Assembly (NCBI RefSeq): GCF_004362715.1
Contig: NZ_SNYC01000006.1
Coordinates: forward strand, 1 to 64,000
Direction of reading: 5' to 3'
Length of the DNA: 64,000 nt
DNA from: Pedobacter metabolipauper
GTDB lineage: Bacteria > Bacteroidota > Bacteroidia > Sphingobacteriales > Sphingobacteriaceae
The notes beneath the pieces were generated by a model. The model had not been told where the DNA came from. It saw only the letters and a program-made list of their open reading frames with translations, and ran no database searches. Below are positions 6,953 through 16,742 of this stretch, piece by piece; position 1 is the first letter of the stretch; each line of letters starts with the position of its first letter. A program made the translations under genes and the position numbers.

Positions 6953-8605
6953 ATGCTACAAAAACTTACTATTCGTAACTATGCGCTAATCGACAGCGTA
7001 GACCTGGAGCTTGATCAGGGACTCAATATCATCACCGGTGAAACTGGTGCTGGAAAGTCCATTATGCTGGGTGCCCTGTCCTTAATATTAGGTCAGCGTG
7101 CGGAAACAAAATACTTCTTCAATCAGGAAAAGAAATGTATCATCGAGGGTCAGTTCCTGTTGAATGACAATAGTCTTCAACCCATCTTCGAAGAAAATGA
7201 CATCGATTTTGATACCGAGAGTAATTTACGCCGTGAGATTTCTACAGATGGTAAATCAAGGGCATTTATAAACGATACCCCTGTTACACTTGGTGTAATG
7301 AAACAGATTGGAGAGAAGCTGATTGACATCCATTCTCAGCATGCTACCTTGGAGATTAATGATCCCGCATTTCAGCTTACCATCGTGGATACTTTAGCAA
7401 ACCATCAGGAATTGCTAAACCAATACCGCGATCTGTTTAAATCATTTAAAAAGAACCAGCAGAAATTAAGTGCCTTACAATCTGCAGTAGCTGAAGCCAG
7501 AAATAAGCAGGACTACGAACAATTTCTATTCAATGAACTGGAAACTGCAAATCTAAAGGTTGCTGAGCAGGGACAGCTTGAAGCTGAACTCGAGATCCTT
7601 AGTAATTCAGAAAGCATCAAAAGAAACCTGGTAAACAGCCATAATCTATTGAGTGAGCAGGATACGGCAGTGTTGTCCGTACTTAAAGAAGTGATCAATC
7701 AATACCAGGGAATTGAGAAATTTAATCCTGAATACGCTGCGCTGAGCGAGCGCCTCCGTTCTGCATTAATTGAAATCAAAGATATTGCACAGGAAACCGC
7801 TTCACTGGAGGAGGGTATCATTTTTAACCCGCTAAAGATCGAAGAGATCAACACGCGGCTGGATCTTATTTATACTTTACAGCAAAAGCACCGGGTTACT
7901 ACAGTTGAAAAACTTTTATCTGTTCAGGACCAATTGTCCAATAACCTAAGTGATCTGCTGAGTGACGATCAGGAAATTGAACGCCTGGTTGCTGAGATCA
8001 ATCAGCAGAAAGAGGAATTAAACAAAAAAGCACAAACCTTATCGGAAAACCGCAGCAAATCGATTGGCACCACAGAACAACAGGTTGCCGAAGTACTGGT
8101 CCAGGTTGGCATGCCCAATGCAAAGATCAAGGTAGCACATACAACTAGTGAAGAATTAAATAAAGATGGTAAGGATACCCTTTCTCTATTATTTTCTGCC
8201 AATAGCGGACAATCTCCTGCACCAGTTGGAAAGGTAGCTTCCGGCGGGGAGTTATCACGGCTAATGCTCGCTATAAAATCTATTCTTGCAAAACATGCTG
8301 CACTACCGACGCTGATATTTGACGAGATCGATACGGGGATATCCGGTGAGACGGCTGTTCAGGTTGGTCATGTGATCGGTGCACTGGAACACAGCATGCA
8401 GGTGATCTGCATTACCCACCTGCCTCAGATTGCGGCCAAAGGTGATGCACATTACTTTGTTTATAAGAATGAGGACAGCCAGCGTACCACAACCGGCATC
8501 AAAAAATTAACTTACGACGAGCGGGTACAAGCGATTGCAGAGATGCTCAGTGGAAAAACCCCCGGACCTTCTGCCCTGCAAAACGCAAAGGATCTACTTG
8601 GCTAA
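6953..8605 (+). CDS. recN: DNA repair protein RecN
   Basis: RecN is an SMC-like ATPase that acts early in double-strand-break repair, tethering DNA ends and assisting RecA. The 550-residue product has an N-terminal Walker A (GETGAGKS, residues 30-37), a central coiled-coil region (about 150-370) and a C-terminal half with the ABC signature ASGGELSRLMLA, Walker B (TLIFDEIDTGISGE) and the D-loop/H region (ITHLPQIAAKGD). Length matches the family. ATG 6953 follows the terminator by about 50 bases, so recN needs its own promoter. A weak TAATTTAG element at 6937-6944 is the only candidate seen. fabI follows after 33 bases. Confidence 0.96.
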   Translation: MLQKLTIRNYALIDSVDLELDQGLNIITGETGAGKSIMLGALSLILGQRAETKYFFNQEKKCIIEGQFLLNDNSLQPIFEENDIDFDTESNLRREISTDGKSRAFINDTPVTLGVMKQIGEKLIDIHSQHATLEINDPAFQLTIVDTLANHQELLNQYRDLFKSFKKNQQKLSALQSAVAEARNKQDYEQFLFNELETANLKVAEQGQLEAELEILSNSESIKRNLVNSHNLLSEQDTAVLSVLKEVINQYQGIEKFNPEYAALSERLRSALIEIKDIAQETASLEEGIIFNPLKIEEINTRLDLIYTLQQKHRVTTVEKLLSVQDQLSNNLSDLLSDDQEIERLVAEINQQKEELNKKAQTLSENRSKSIGTTEQQVAEVLVQVGMPNAKIKVAHTTSEELNKDGKDTLSLLFSANSGQSPAPVGKVASGGELSRLMLAIKSILAKHAALPTLIFDEIDTGISGETAVQVGHVIGALEHSMQVICITHLPQIAAKGDAHYFVYKNEDSQRTTTGIKKLTYDERVQAIAEMLSGKTPGPSALQNAKDLLG

Positions 8606-8638
8606 ATCATTTAACACAGAATAACAAAAAACAGATCT

Positions 8639-9451
8639 ATGTATAATTTATTAAAAGGTAAGCGCGGCATCATCACGGGAGCTTTGGATCAGAACTCTAT
8701 CGCTTGGAAAGTAGCTGAAAAAGCACATGAAGAAGGTGCTGAATTTGTTTTAACGAATGCACCCATTGCCATGCGGATGGGCGAGATCAATATCCTCGCA
8801 GAAAAAACAGGTTCTAAAATTATTCCTGCTGATGCTACAAATGTAGAAGAATTAACAAATCTGTATGTTCAATCACAAGAAATACTGGGCGGCAAAATAG
8901 ACTTCATCCTGCATTCTATTGGCATGAGTGTCAACATCCGTAAAAAAATTCCCTATACAGAATCTAACTACGACTATTTCATGAAGGGGATTGATGTCTC
9001 TGCAATGTCTTTACACAAGATGCTTGCTGTGGCTAAAAAACTGGATGCCATCAATGAGGGCGGCAGTGTGGTTGCCTTAACCTATATGGCCGCACAGCGC
9101 ACCTATCCATTCTATACGGATATGGCAGACATTAAAGCCATGCTGGAATCTATTGCACGCAGTTTTGGATATCATTATGGATTAGAAAAGAAAGTACGGA
9201 TCAATACCGTTTCTCAGTCCCCAACAAAGACAACTGCAGGTACTGGCATTAAAGGATTTGGTGATTTTTATGATTTTGCAAATTCTGTAGCCCCTTTGGG
9301 TAATGCGGATGCAGAATCGTGTGCGGACTACTGTATCACATTATTCTCTGACCTTACCCGCATGGTTACCATGCAGAACCTTTTCCATGACGGCGGTTAC
9401 TCCTCAACAGGTGTAAGTGACGAGGTTATGAAAAGATTAGGTGTTGAATAA
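8639..9451 (+). CDS. fabI: Enoyl-[acyl-carrier-protein] reductase FabI
   Basis: FabI catalyses the NAD(P)H-dependent last step of each round of fatty acid elongation. The 270-residue SDR-family protein has the FabI-type cofactor entry GIITGALDQNSIAW (10-23), the LHSIGMS segment (91-97), and the catalytic triad region with Tyr149 (TYM), Tyr159 and Lys166 in the FabI Y-x6-K spacing. In the active-site helix DMADIKAML replaces the more usual VMGxAKAxL, so the loop near the triclosan/NAD site differs from the Escherichia coli enzyme. The C-terminus (HDGGYSSTG) resembles the family's VDGGYS. It lies 33 bases after recN. Confidence 0.9.
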   Translation: MYNLLKGKRGIITGALDQNSIAWKVAEKAHEEGAEFVLTNAPIAMRMGEINILAEKTGSKIIPADATNVEELTNLYVQSQEILGGKIDFILHSIGMSVNIRKKIPYTESNYDYFMKGIDVSAMSLHKMLAVAKKLDAINEGGSVVALTYMAAQRTYPFYTDMADIKAMLESIARSFGYHYGLEKKVRINTVSQSPTKTTAGTGIKGFGDFYDFANSVAPLGNADAESCADYCITLFSDLTRMVTMQNLFHDGGYSSTGVSDEVMKRLGVE

Positions 9452-9472
9452 TTAATTACAGGGCATTTTTGT

Positions 9473-9503
9473 TTTGTATCCAGGTCTGAATTAATTATAT
9501 TAG
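9473..9503 (+). promoter_or_regulatory. Probable promoter of the CarboxypepD_reg-like gene
   Basis: TTTG (9473-9476), 19 bases, then TATATTAG (9496-9503), which is one mismatch from TAnnTTTG. The ATG is at 9508, so the transcript would have almost no leader. The spacing supports it, but the -7 match is imperfect. Confidence 0.4.
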
Positions 9504-9507
9504 TAAA

Positions 9508-10743
9508 ATGACCAGATTATCTTTATGCTGCCTTATTCTTTTAAGTCTTGCAAAGTACAGCTATGGACAAGGCCTATATTCGATCAGCGGAACAGTAAAG
9601 GATACTAAGGGAGAAACACTTCCCGGTGCCGGGATCTATTTAAGCGGCTATAAGATCGGTACTGTTGCAGATAATAATGGAAAGTTCAGCTTAAACAATC
9701 TAAAGCCTGGTAATTATGATGTGCTGGTTCAGGTCATTGGATTTTTGCCGCAAAACAAGAATGTGATCATCACCAATAAATCAGCAACTATTGAAGTCGT
9801 ACTCCAGGAAAACATTACCCAACTGCAAGAGGTTGTTATTCGTGCAGATCCAGAAAGACAATACCACCTTGAACTTTTTAGAAAGTTCTTTATCGGGACA
9901 ACCCCACATGCTAAAAAATGTAAAATACTAAACCCTCAGGTGATCATTACGGAGTATGATAAGAAAAACAGGATCTTAAAAGTGACTGCCAATGAATTCC
10001 TAATCATCGAAAATAAAGCCTTAGGGTATCGGATCAAATATCTTTTAGATTACTTCGAGAATAATCAGAGTTCCAATATTGTTTTTTATTCCGGACATCC
10101 CTATTTTGAAGAGCTCAAAGCTTCAAAATCAAAAAAGAAAGAATATTTAAAATACAGGGACATCGCTTACAGGGGGTCGCCACAACATTTCTTTCAATCG
10201 CTCTATCAAAATAAAACAAACGAAGAAGGATATATCATTAATAAACTCATTAAGATCCCAAATACGAACCGGCCTTCTGACAGCGTGATCAATGCCCATA
10301 TCAACCGGATCCTGAGACCCCCTGCAAATGGCGGGGTAGTCAGAATACAAGTATCTGCAGATGATTCTTTAGCTTATTGGTCGAAATTAAAAAGACAGCC
10401 CAAATTTATAAATACATTGAACCGTGGAAATGTATTAACGGATACCCTGGTAAAACAAATCTATCCCAATCTGAAAACAGTAAATTATAGCGATGCGCTT
10501 TATGTAATCTATACCCGTGAAAAAGAAACTGTGGAATATACCAATCTGTCCGGACATTCTGTAAGCAGACCTCTCGATATGCCTAACTATCAAATCTCAA
10601 TTGTCCATCAATTAGAAGGGCCTGTAAATTTCTTTGAAAACGGTGGGATCTATGATCCCAGATCTTTACTCTATGAAGGTTTTTGGGCGTATGAAAAAAT
10701 AGCGGATATGGTTCCTTTAGATTATATTCCACAATCGAAGTAA
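9508..10743 (+). CDS. Exported CarboxypepD_reg-like domain protein
   Basis: This is a 411-residue exported protein. A signal peptide covers about residues 1-20. A carboxypeptidase-regulatory-like beta-sandwich follows at about 24-105 (YSISGTVKDTKGETLPGAGI, then VVLQENITQLQEVVI). That domain is the same fold found at the N-terminus of SusC proteins, including the 'LQEVV' exit segment. The remaining ~300 residues show no TonB-dependent barrel and are too short for one. They are predicted to be soluble and of unknown function, as in several Bacteroidota stand-alone 'carboxypeptidase-like regulatory domain' proteins. It sits alone between fabI and a radical SAM gene, 40 bases upstream of the latter. 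Its role is unknown. It may be an outer-membrane-associated periplasmic protein. Confidence 0.7.
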   Translation: MTRLSLCCLILLSLAKYSYGQGLYSISGTVKDTKGETLPGAGIYLSGYKIGTVADNNGKFSLNNLKPGNYDVLVQVIGFLPQNKNVIITNKSATIEVVLQENITQLQEVVIRADPERQYHLELFRKFFIGTTPHAKKCKILNPQVIITEYDKKNRILKVTANEFLIIENKALGYRIKYLLDYFENNQSSNIVFYSGHPYFEELKASKSKKKEYLKYRDIAYRGSPQHFFQSLYQNKTNEEGYIINKLIKIPNTNRPSDSVINAHINRILRPPANGGVVRIQVSADDSLAYWSKLKRQPKFINTLNRGNVLTDTLVKQIYPNLKTVNYSDALYVIYTREKETVEYTNLSGHSVSRPLDMPNYQISIVHQLEGPVNFFENGGIYDPRSLLYEGFWAYEKIADMVPLDYIPQSK

Positions 10744-10782
10744 TTACTTTAAAATTGCTAATATTTTTAGTAATTTTAACTC

Positions 10783-11862
10783 ATGATACCAGATGAAGGA
10801 ACCGCTGAAAATTATTTTAAAGGAAGAGGTGCTCAGTTCAACCCACACAATCGCTTTGCTAAAGATGATTATGTAAAGGAGCATTCAGAAGGAATAGACG
10901 ATTGGGAAGAAGAAGATCAAAAAACGTCATTTATCTTTGGGAAATCTAAATCTATAGTCAACAAAGTGGACAGTCCGGATGTGGGCATGTTATATTCATT
11001 AAATCCTTACCAGGGTTGTGAGCATGGCTGCACCTATTGCTATGCGAGAAATGCCCATGAATACTGGGGCTTTAGTGCCGGTCTGGATTTTGAACGGAAG
11101 ATCATTGTTAAGACTGAGGCACCTGAATTATTTAAAAAGTTTCTGGAACGAAAAGGATGGGATGCTTCCGTGATCTCACTATCCGGAAATACAGATTGTT
11201 ATCAGCCGGCAGAAAGAAAGTTCAGGATCACCCGGCAGCTCTTAGAGATCGCCCTGGCTTATAAGCAGCCTATAGGAATTATTACAAAGAATGCCTTAAT
11301 TCTCAGGGATATTGATATCCTGACAGAATTGGCAAAATTAAACCTGTGTATGGTTTACGTATCGATCAACAGTCTCAATGAGCAGTTGCGTCAGAAAATG
11401 GAACCCAGAACGACTACGGCTAAACAACGATTAAAAATTGTAGCCGATCTCAGCAAAGCCGGCATTCCAATGGGCGTTATGGTTGCTCCCCTGGTACCAG
11501 GATTAAGTGATCATGAGATTCCTGCAATATTAAAAGCCATTGCCAGCAATGGCGCAATTTCTGCGGGATATACAGTGGTTAGACTTAATGGTGCAATTGG
11601 CGGTATTTTTGAAGATTGGCTCCATAAAAATTATCCGGACAGGGCAGATGAGGTCTGGCACATGATCCAATCCTGCCATGGTGGAAATGTAAACGATTCC
11701 AGGTTTGGAAACCGCATGAAAGGTGACGGAAATATTTCGCAGATCATCAATGACACCTTTAAGTTACATTGTCGCCTAAACCATCTCAATGAAATAAAGC
11801 CCAAATTAGACTCCAGTCTTTTTCAGGTCCCAAAAATACAGCTCAATCTATTCGGGAATTAA
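10783..11862 (+). CDS. PA0069 family radical SAM protein
   Basis: The 359-residue protein carries the radical SAM [4Fe-4S] motif CxxxCxxC at Cys79, Cys83 and Cys86 (GCEHGCTYCYARN). It also has the SLSGNTDCYQPAERKFRITR segment typical of the PA0069/Rv2578c group, which is distantly related to spore photoproduct lyase. The substrate of this family is not established to my knowledge. ATG 10783 follows the previous gene by 39 bases. The gene ends at a bidirectional hairpin that it shares with the convergent clpC gene. No partner gene gives a hint of function. Confidence 0.85.
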   Translation: MIPDEGTAENYFKGRGAQFNPHNRFAKDDYVKEHSEGIDDWEEEDQKTSFIFGKSKSIVNKVDSPDVGMLYSLNPYQGCEHGCTYCYARNAHEYWGFSAGLDFERKIIVKTEAPELFKKFLERKGWDASVISLSGNTDCYQPAERKFRITRQLLEIALAYKQPIGIITKNALILRDIDILTELAKLNLCMVYVSINSLNEQLRQKMEPRTTTAKQRLKIVADLSKAGIPMGVMVAPLVPGLSDHEIPAILKAIASNGAISAGYTVVRLNGAIGGIFEDWLHKNYPDRADEVWHMIQSCHGGNVNDSRFGNRMKGDGNISQIINDTFKLHCRLNHLNEIKPKLDSSLFQVPKIQLNLFGN

Positions 11863-11864
11863 AA

Positions 11865-11895
11865 AACTCCCAATCCTTTATCAGGATTGGGAGTT
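11865..11895. terminator. Bidirectional terminator between radical SAM gene and clpC
   Basis: A perfect 13-bp stem, aactcccaatcct (11865-11877) with aggattgggagtt (11883-11895), has a 5-base loop. A-rich sequence lies on the left and TTAAATT on the right, so each strand gets a short T-rich tail. It begins two bases after the stop codon of the + gene and sits 25 bases past the clpC stop. Confidence 0.8.
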
Positions 11896-11920
11896 AAATT
11901 ATGTGTTAGACTTCTGAATA

Positions 11921-14461
11921 TTACTCCAGACTTCCTTCTTCTTTTTTCTTTTTCTTACCCGGACTTTTATTTTCCACGATAATTTGATCATTTTCTTTAT
12001 CGTAATCAATTTCCAAAGTATCTCCGTCATGGATCTCGCCTTTCAGGATCTCTTCAGCAATCGGATCTTCTAAATACTTCTGAATCGCACGCTTCAGTGG
12101 TCTCGCTCCAAAAGCAGAGTCGAACCCTTTATCCGCAATAAATTCTTTTGCTTTATCGGTTAACTTAACCTCATAACCTAAGTTATGTACACGGCCAAAT
12201 AATGATTTTAATTCAATATCAATGATCTTGAAGATCTCATCCTTACCTAAAGAATTGAAGACAACTACATCGTCTACACGATTCAGGAACTCAGGCGCAA
12301 ATGCACGTTTTAAAGCACTTTCAATTACTCCTCTGGAATGGGCATCAACCTGGTTAACTTTAGCAGAAGTAGAGAACCCTACCCCCTGTCCGAAATCTTT
12401 CAGCTGACGTGCTCCAATGTTCGAGGTCATGATGATGATCGTATTTCTAAAATCAACTTTTCGTCCCAGACTATCGGTAAGCTGACCTTCATCCAATACC
12501 TGTAACAGGATATTAAATACATCCGGATGTGCTTTTTCAATCTCATCCAATAAGATCACCGCGTAAGGTTTACGACGAACTTTTTCTGTAAGCTGTCCGC
12601 CTTCTTCATAACCGACATATCCTGGAGGCGCTCCCACTAAACGTGAAACCGCAAATTTCTCCATGTACTCACTCATGTCGATTTGAATCAGTGAATCATC
12701 ACTATCAAACATGAAACGCGCAAGTTCCTTAGCCAATTCCGTTTTACCTACACCCGTTGGGCCAAGGAAAATAAATGAACCGATTGGTTTTTTAGGATCT
12801 TTAAGACCTGCTCTTGTGCGTTGAATTGCTTTGGTCAGTTTTTTAATTGCATCATCCTGGCCAATAATTTTCTCTGCAACAGTTTCGTACATATTCAATA
12901 GCTTGATGCTATCTGTTTGTCCAACACGCTGCAAAGGAATCCCGGTCATCATAGACACTACTTCAGCAACATTGTCTTCAGAAACGGTATATCGTTTAGA
13001 TTTTGTCTCTGACTCCCATGCTGCCTTAGCACGATCCAACTCTTCTAAAAGATTCTTTTCAGTATCTCTCAGTTTTGCTGCTTCTTCGTATTTCTGACTT
13101 TTTACTACTTTATTCTTTTCAACTTTGATCTCTTCAATCTTGTTCTCAATATCAATGATATTTTCAGGAACATGAATGTTTGTCAGGTGAACCCTTGAAC
13201 CAGCCTCATCTAATGCATCTATTGCTTTATCAGGCAAGAAACGATCAGTAATATACCTTGATGTTAAAGCCACACACGCATTAATTGCTTCATCGGTATA
13301 CGTTACACCGTGGTGTTCTTCATACTTTTCTTTAATGCGGTTTAAAATCTCTATGGTTTCATCTGGTGTAGCAGGCTCGATCATTACCTTTTGGAAACGA
13401 CGGTCCAGTGCTCCATCTTTTTCAATATACTGACGGTATTCATCCAGGGTTGTTGCACCAATACATTGGATTTCACCTCTGGCCAATGCAGGTTTAAACA
13501 TATTCGATGCATCCAATGAACCAGAAGCACCACCGGCACCTACTATCGTATGGATCTCATCAATAAATAAGATCACATCCGTAGATTTCTCCAGTTCATT
13601 CATCACCGCTTTCATACGTTCTTCAAACTGTCCGCGGTATTTGGTACCTGCAACCAGTGAAGCAAGATCCAAAGTAACTACGCGTTTGTTGAAAAGTACT
13701 CTTGAAACTTTACGCTGAACAATTCTTAAGGCCAATCCTTCTGCGATGGCAGATTTACCAACACCAGGTTCACCAATAAGAATCGGGTTGTTCTTTTTAC
13801 GGCGTGACAAGATCTGGGATACGCGTTCAATTTCTTTCTCGCGACCAACAATTGGATCCAGTTTACCTTCTTCTGCGGCTTTGGTAAGGTCCCTTCCGAA
13901 ATTATCGAGTACAGGCGTTTTTGATTTGATATCAGAAACTTTCTTAGGGCTGCTGAATGCTTCTTCTTCACGATAATCATCATCGCCGCCAGTAGATGCG
14001 CTATTTTGTGTTTCATCTCTGAAACCATTTTTATTCACTTCTACTTCCTGTTTAAATATCTCGTAATTAATACTGTATTGCAATAAGATCTGAGAAGCGA
14101 TATTATCATCATCACGCAGAATGGAAAGCAGCAAATGCTCTGTACCAATTAAATCGCTTTTAAAGATCTTGGCTTCTAAATACGTGATCTTTAAAACCTT
14201 TTCAGCCTGCTTGGTTAATGGAATATTACCCAGGTTTACTGTAACACTTGAAGTACCCCTAACAGAGTCTTCTATTGAACGACGAAGTTTTGATGTATCA
14301 ACCCCTAATGATTTTAATATCTTAATGGCCATACCATCGCCTTCGCGAATAAGGCCTAACAAAAGATGTTCTGCGCCTATGTAATCGTGACCTAATCTCA
14401 GGGCTTCTTCCCTGCTAAAAGAAATCACATCTTTTACTTGTGGAGAAAATTTAGCTTCCAT
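11921..14461 (-). CDS. clpC: ClpC AAA+ chaperone-unfoldase
   Basis: ClpC is the ATP-dependent unfoldase that feeds substrates to ClpP in protein quality control. The 846-residue product has two Clp_N repeats (residues 1-145, starting MEAKFSPQVKDVI), AAA1 with GEPGVGKSA and the pore/Walker B segment ILFIDEIHTIVGAG, and a UVR-containing middle domain (KYEEAAKLRDTEKNLLEEL), which separates ClpC from ClpA. AAA2 has GPTGVGKTELAK, followed by the C-terminal D2-small domain. The C-terminus is Lys/Glu-rich (GKKKKKEEGSLE). No clpP is in the window. The gene is monocistronic, with the bidirectional terminator downstream and a 513-base spacer upstream. Confidence 0.96.
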   Translation of the reverse strand: MEAKFSPQVKDVISFSREEALRLGHDYIGAEHLLLGLIREGDGMAIKILKSLGVDTSKLRRSIEDSVRGTSSVTVNLGNIPLTKQAEKVLKITYLEAKIFKSDLIGTEHLLLSILRDDDNIASQILLQYSINYEIFKQEVEVNKNGFRDETQNSASTGGDDDYREEEAFSSPKKVSDIKSKTPVLDNFGRDLTKAAEEGKLDPIVGREKEIERVSQILSRRKKNNPILIGEPGVGKSAIAEGLALRIVQRKVSRVLFNKRVVTLDLASLVAGTKYRGQFEERMKAVMNELEKSTDVILFIDEIHTIVGAGGASGSLDASNMFKPALARGEIQCIGATTLDEYRQYIEKDGALDRRFQKVMIEPATPDETIEILNRIKEKYEEHHGVTYTDEAINACVALTSRYITDRFLPDKAIDALDEAGSRVHLTNIHVPENIIDIENKIEEIKVEKNKVVKSQKYEEAAKLRDTEKNLLEELDRAKAAWESETKSKRYTVSEDNVAEVVSMMTGIPLQRVGQTDSIKLLNMYETVAEKIIGQDDAIKKLTKAIQRTRAGLKDPKKPIGSFIFLGPTGVGKTELAKELARFMFDSDDSLIQIDMSEYMEKFAVSRLVGAPPGYVGYEEGGQLTEKVRRKPYAVILLDEIEKAHPDVFNILLQVLDEGQLTDSLGRKVDFRNTIIIMTSNIGARQLKDFGQGVGFSTSAKVNQVDAHSRGVIESALKRAFAPEFLNRVDDVVVFNSLGKDEIFKIIDIELKSLFGRVHNLGYEVKLTDKAKEFIADKGFDSAFGARPLKRAIQKYLEDPIAEEILKGEIHDGDTLEIDYDKENDQIIVENKSPGKKKKKEEGSLE

Positions 14462-14974
14462 ATAATCCTTTCTAAATCCGGAATGCTCTAAACTATAAAA
14501 ATTGTTTTATAAAATGCAGCCCCGGATTTTTTATTTTATCAACAATTACGCCATTGCATGTTAAATTGACACTTTAACACCGGCAATCCCATAAATGTTA
14601 CCATGTATTGACTCACATAAGTCATTTCAAAAATGCGCTTAATACCTATACAAGGTAGTTTTTTTATTTGAAAAAAAATCAATAAAATGTATTTGTCCCC
14701 ATAATGTAATGATTTTACCGTCTTCAACAGGCTGTCAAAAATGGTTTACATAAAAAATTGTCTAGCAAATTGTCAGTATTTATACAAAAAATGTCTTACA
14801 TCACTTGATGTTATCTATAATAAAGGTATGTAACACGCTGTAAATAGCGATTTTTCATTTATGCTCCAAAATGATCATGCCCGCTGATCATCAGACCAAC
14901 GGGCACAATCGGGATATATGCAGGGAAGAGAATGTCTAAGAACACTTCATCATGTTCCAGCGTGTTTGGTCATA
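14462..14974. other. Spacer upstream of clpC and downstream of the first Sus locus
   Basis: No gene is supported here. The clpC promoter must lie in the right-hand part. An inverted repeat TACCT-n5-AGGTA (14643-14657), followed by A/T-rich sequence, is a possible operator. No CtsR-type direct repeat was seen. At 14878-14905 the arms tgcccg/cgggca enclose a 16-base loop with an internal TGATCA palindrome. This could end transcripts of the minus-strand DUF5007-like gene, but the T-tract is weak. A minus-strand frame at 14539-14727 looks random. Confidence 0.5.
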
Positions 14975-15901
14975 CTAATAATTCAACTTAATGGTTACTT
15001 CCCAAACTCCTTCTTTAAGTATGGCCATGTTGAACCAGTAATTAAAATAAGCACCGTTCACGTCCCCATTATTATACATATCAATGGTCAGAACCTGTCC
15101 GGCCACAAAAGGCAGCGGGAAACCGGCTATTTCCAGTTCGAGGCGATCCGGAAACTCCGTATATTTCGTTGGATTGCTTAAGCCCAGGTTGTGCCAGTCC
15201 TTCAGATCCGGTGCCGCAGCTGTTCCATAGTCATAACCAAACAATTTTTTGGGATCAATGGGAACTCCTTCTTTATTCAGGGTATAAACGGTGATCTTAT
15301 TACCCGTGCTCTGCAGCCTTTTAAAGCTCACGTCAATACCTGTTAATTTTCCATCAATTCCGGAGAACCTATAATAGAATGGTGGTGAGTAGGTCACATT
15401 AACAGTCAATGCTCCCTTAATGATACGCTCTTCGGCAGGGTTCTTAACTTTTACATCTATGATATACTTTCCCTTGGTCAGTTGTAAACTGTCTGTAGAT
15501 TCCGGGTAAATGATCACATTCCCATTTTCAGGATTGATGTCAATTGCTGGTCTGACAACCTTTGTCCGTTTGGCATCGAGCTCTTTATTTGTAGCTTCCT
15601 TACCGGTATATTCTGCCTGCCAAAAATAAGTGTCTACTTTATAATCCATAACCTTTGTGGCCAGGGTACCATCTTCATAGCGAATGGCATCTATGCTAAA
15701 CTCCAGCGGCTTGGTGGATTCATCGGTAATCATTGCTCCGGACTGGATCAGGCTGGCGCCAACGGCTGCATTGATGGTGGTATTCGGGTATTTTAAAGCC
15801 GGGCTTAAAAAGCCTTGCTCACTATCATCTTTCTTACAAGATGTTATGAACAATGCAAGAAGCACCAGTAGCTGACCAGATTTTTTTATTAATGTTTTCA
15901 T
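14975..15901 (-). CDS. DUF5007-like lipoprotein of Sus locus 1
   Basis: This 308-residue lipoprotein has a signal peptide ending at the lipobox LFITSC (Cys22), followed by KKDD. That Lys/Asp-rich start after the Cys is common in Bacteroidota surface lipoproteins. The rest is predicted to be beta-rich, with no membrane segment. It resembles the DUF5007 lipoproteins encoded at the end of SusC/SusD operons. This is recognition from memory, and the domain could be another of the many SusE/SusF-like families. It lies 41 bases after the fasciclin gene and is the last gene of the operon. A role as a surface glycan- or polymer-binding accessory to the SusCD pair is likely but unproven. Confidence 0.65.
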   Translation of the reverse strand: MKTLIKKSGQLLVLLALFITSCKKDDSEQGFLSPALKYPNTTINAAVGASLIQSGAMITDESTKPLEFSIDAIRYEDGTLATKVMDYKVDTYFWQAEYTGKEATNKELDAKRTKVVRPAIDINPENGNVIIYPESTDSLQLTKGKYIIDVKVKNPAEERIIKGALTVNVTYSPPFYYRFSGIDGKLTGIDVSFKRLQSTGNKITVYTLNKEGVPIDPKKLFGYDYGTAAAPDLKDWHNLGLSNPTKYTEFPDRLELEIAGFPLPFVAGQVLTIDMYNNGDVNGAYFNYWFNMAILKEGVWEVTIKLNY

Positions 15902-15942
15902 CAGTACTAAATTTAGTTTATCCTCTAATTAATTGCTGTTTA

Positions 15943-16623
15943 TTAGTTGTCATTGACCCTAAAATATTTCAGTTTCAGTCCCCCGGCAAAGTTAGATCCG
16001 GGTGTTAAGACATGGATCCTCGCATTTGCGGTCTGCAGGTTATGGGTCTGGATCCCTGAAACATAATTTATAGAGTCTACCACCTTGATCTTCCGGTGTT
16101 CGTACTCCATATTAAAGGCCGAGGTTTGTATGGAACTTCCTGCATTGATCCCGCCTCCTTTACCATAAATATTCAGGCTATCGCCATTATTATCCTTATA
16201 GTACTTTAACTTATCCACTACAGCCTGTTCTAAAGAGACATTATAACTTGGAATAATGAAACGGTTCAGCAGCATTCTCAATGTATCTACACCAATTTTA
16301 ACCAGCGGCCGCGGAGCTTGCCTGTCAGACGGGCTAAACCTGCGCTGAAAACGCATTACCCCTTCATTGGGAACTGCATAAAAGGTGATGTTAGACTGGT
16401 TAACGATTGCTTTTGCATCAGCCAGGTCAATGATCTTCACCAGTGAATCAAATACATGATTTGGACGGCTTGCCAGAAACTCGTAAGCCGTCATTTTCAG
16501 TTCTGCCTCTGATTGCCTGGATATACCACCATCCAGGTAGTATTCTTTCTTTTTACAGGCGGCCAGCATCAGGATGATTGCAACTGTTAAAAGGGATATT
16601 TTGTTAAATGAAGTATTTTTCAT
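15943..16623 (-). CDS. Fasciclin-domain lipoprotein
   Basis: The 226-residue lipoprotein has a signal peptide with lipobox LMLAAC (Cys22) and a KKKEYYLDGG linker. It then has a single fasciclin (FAS1) domain: MTAYEFLASRPN (H1 start), NITFYAVPNEGVMRF (the typical 'vTlFAPtdeAf' segment) and IHVLTPGSNF near the end (the 'vhvid.vL' region). FAS1 domains mediate adhesion or carbohydrate/protein contacts. It lies between the SusD gene (119 bases upstream) and the DUF5007-like gene. Fasciclin lipoproteins sit in many Sphingobacteriaceae Sus operons that lack glycoside hydrolases. Here too no CAZyme is present in this locus. Confidence 0.8.
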   Translation of the reverse strand: MKNTSFNKISLLTVAIILMLAACKKKEYYLDGGISRQSEAELKMTAYEFLASRPNHVFDSLVKIIDLADAKAIVNQSNITFYAVPNEGVMRFQRRFSPSDRQAPRPLVKIGVDTLRMLLNRFIIPSYNVSLEQAVVDKLKYYKDNNGDSLNIYGKGGGINAGSSIQTSAFNMEYEHRKIKVVDSINYVSGIQTHNLQTANARIHVLTPGSNFAGGLKLKYFRVNDN

Positions 16624-16742
16624 CTGTTTTATAATTAGTTTTTATCTGTGATGAAGCGATCATGATCTTAATCATCTATTGTGATTTTGAAAGATCATAA
16701 TGGTTTCATATTTCTATTTTTATCAATTAAATGCCTGGCCAA

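Noticed and set aside
14539..14727. A 62-codon minus-strand frame upstream of clpC
   Set aside because: Low-complexity, unrecognised product, overlapping the likely clpC promoter and an inverted repeat. No support for translation.
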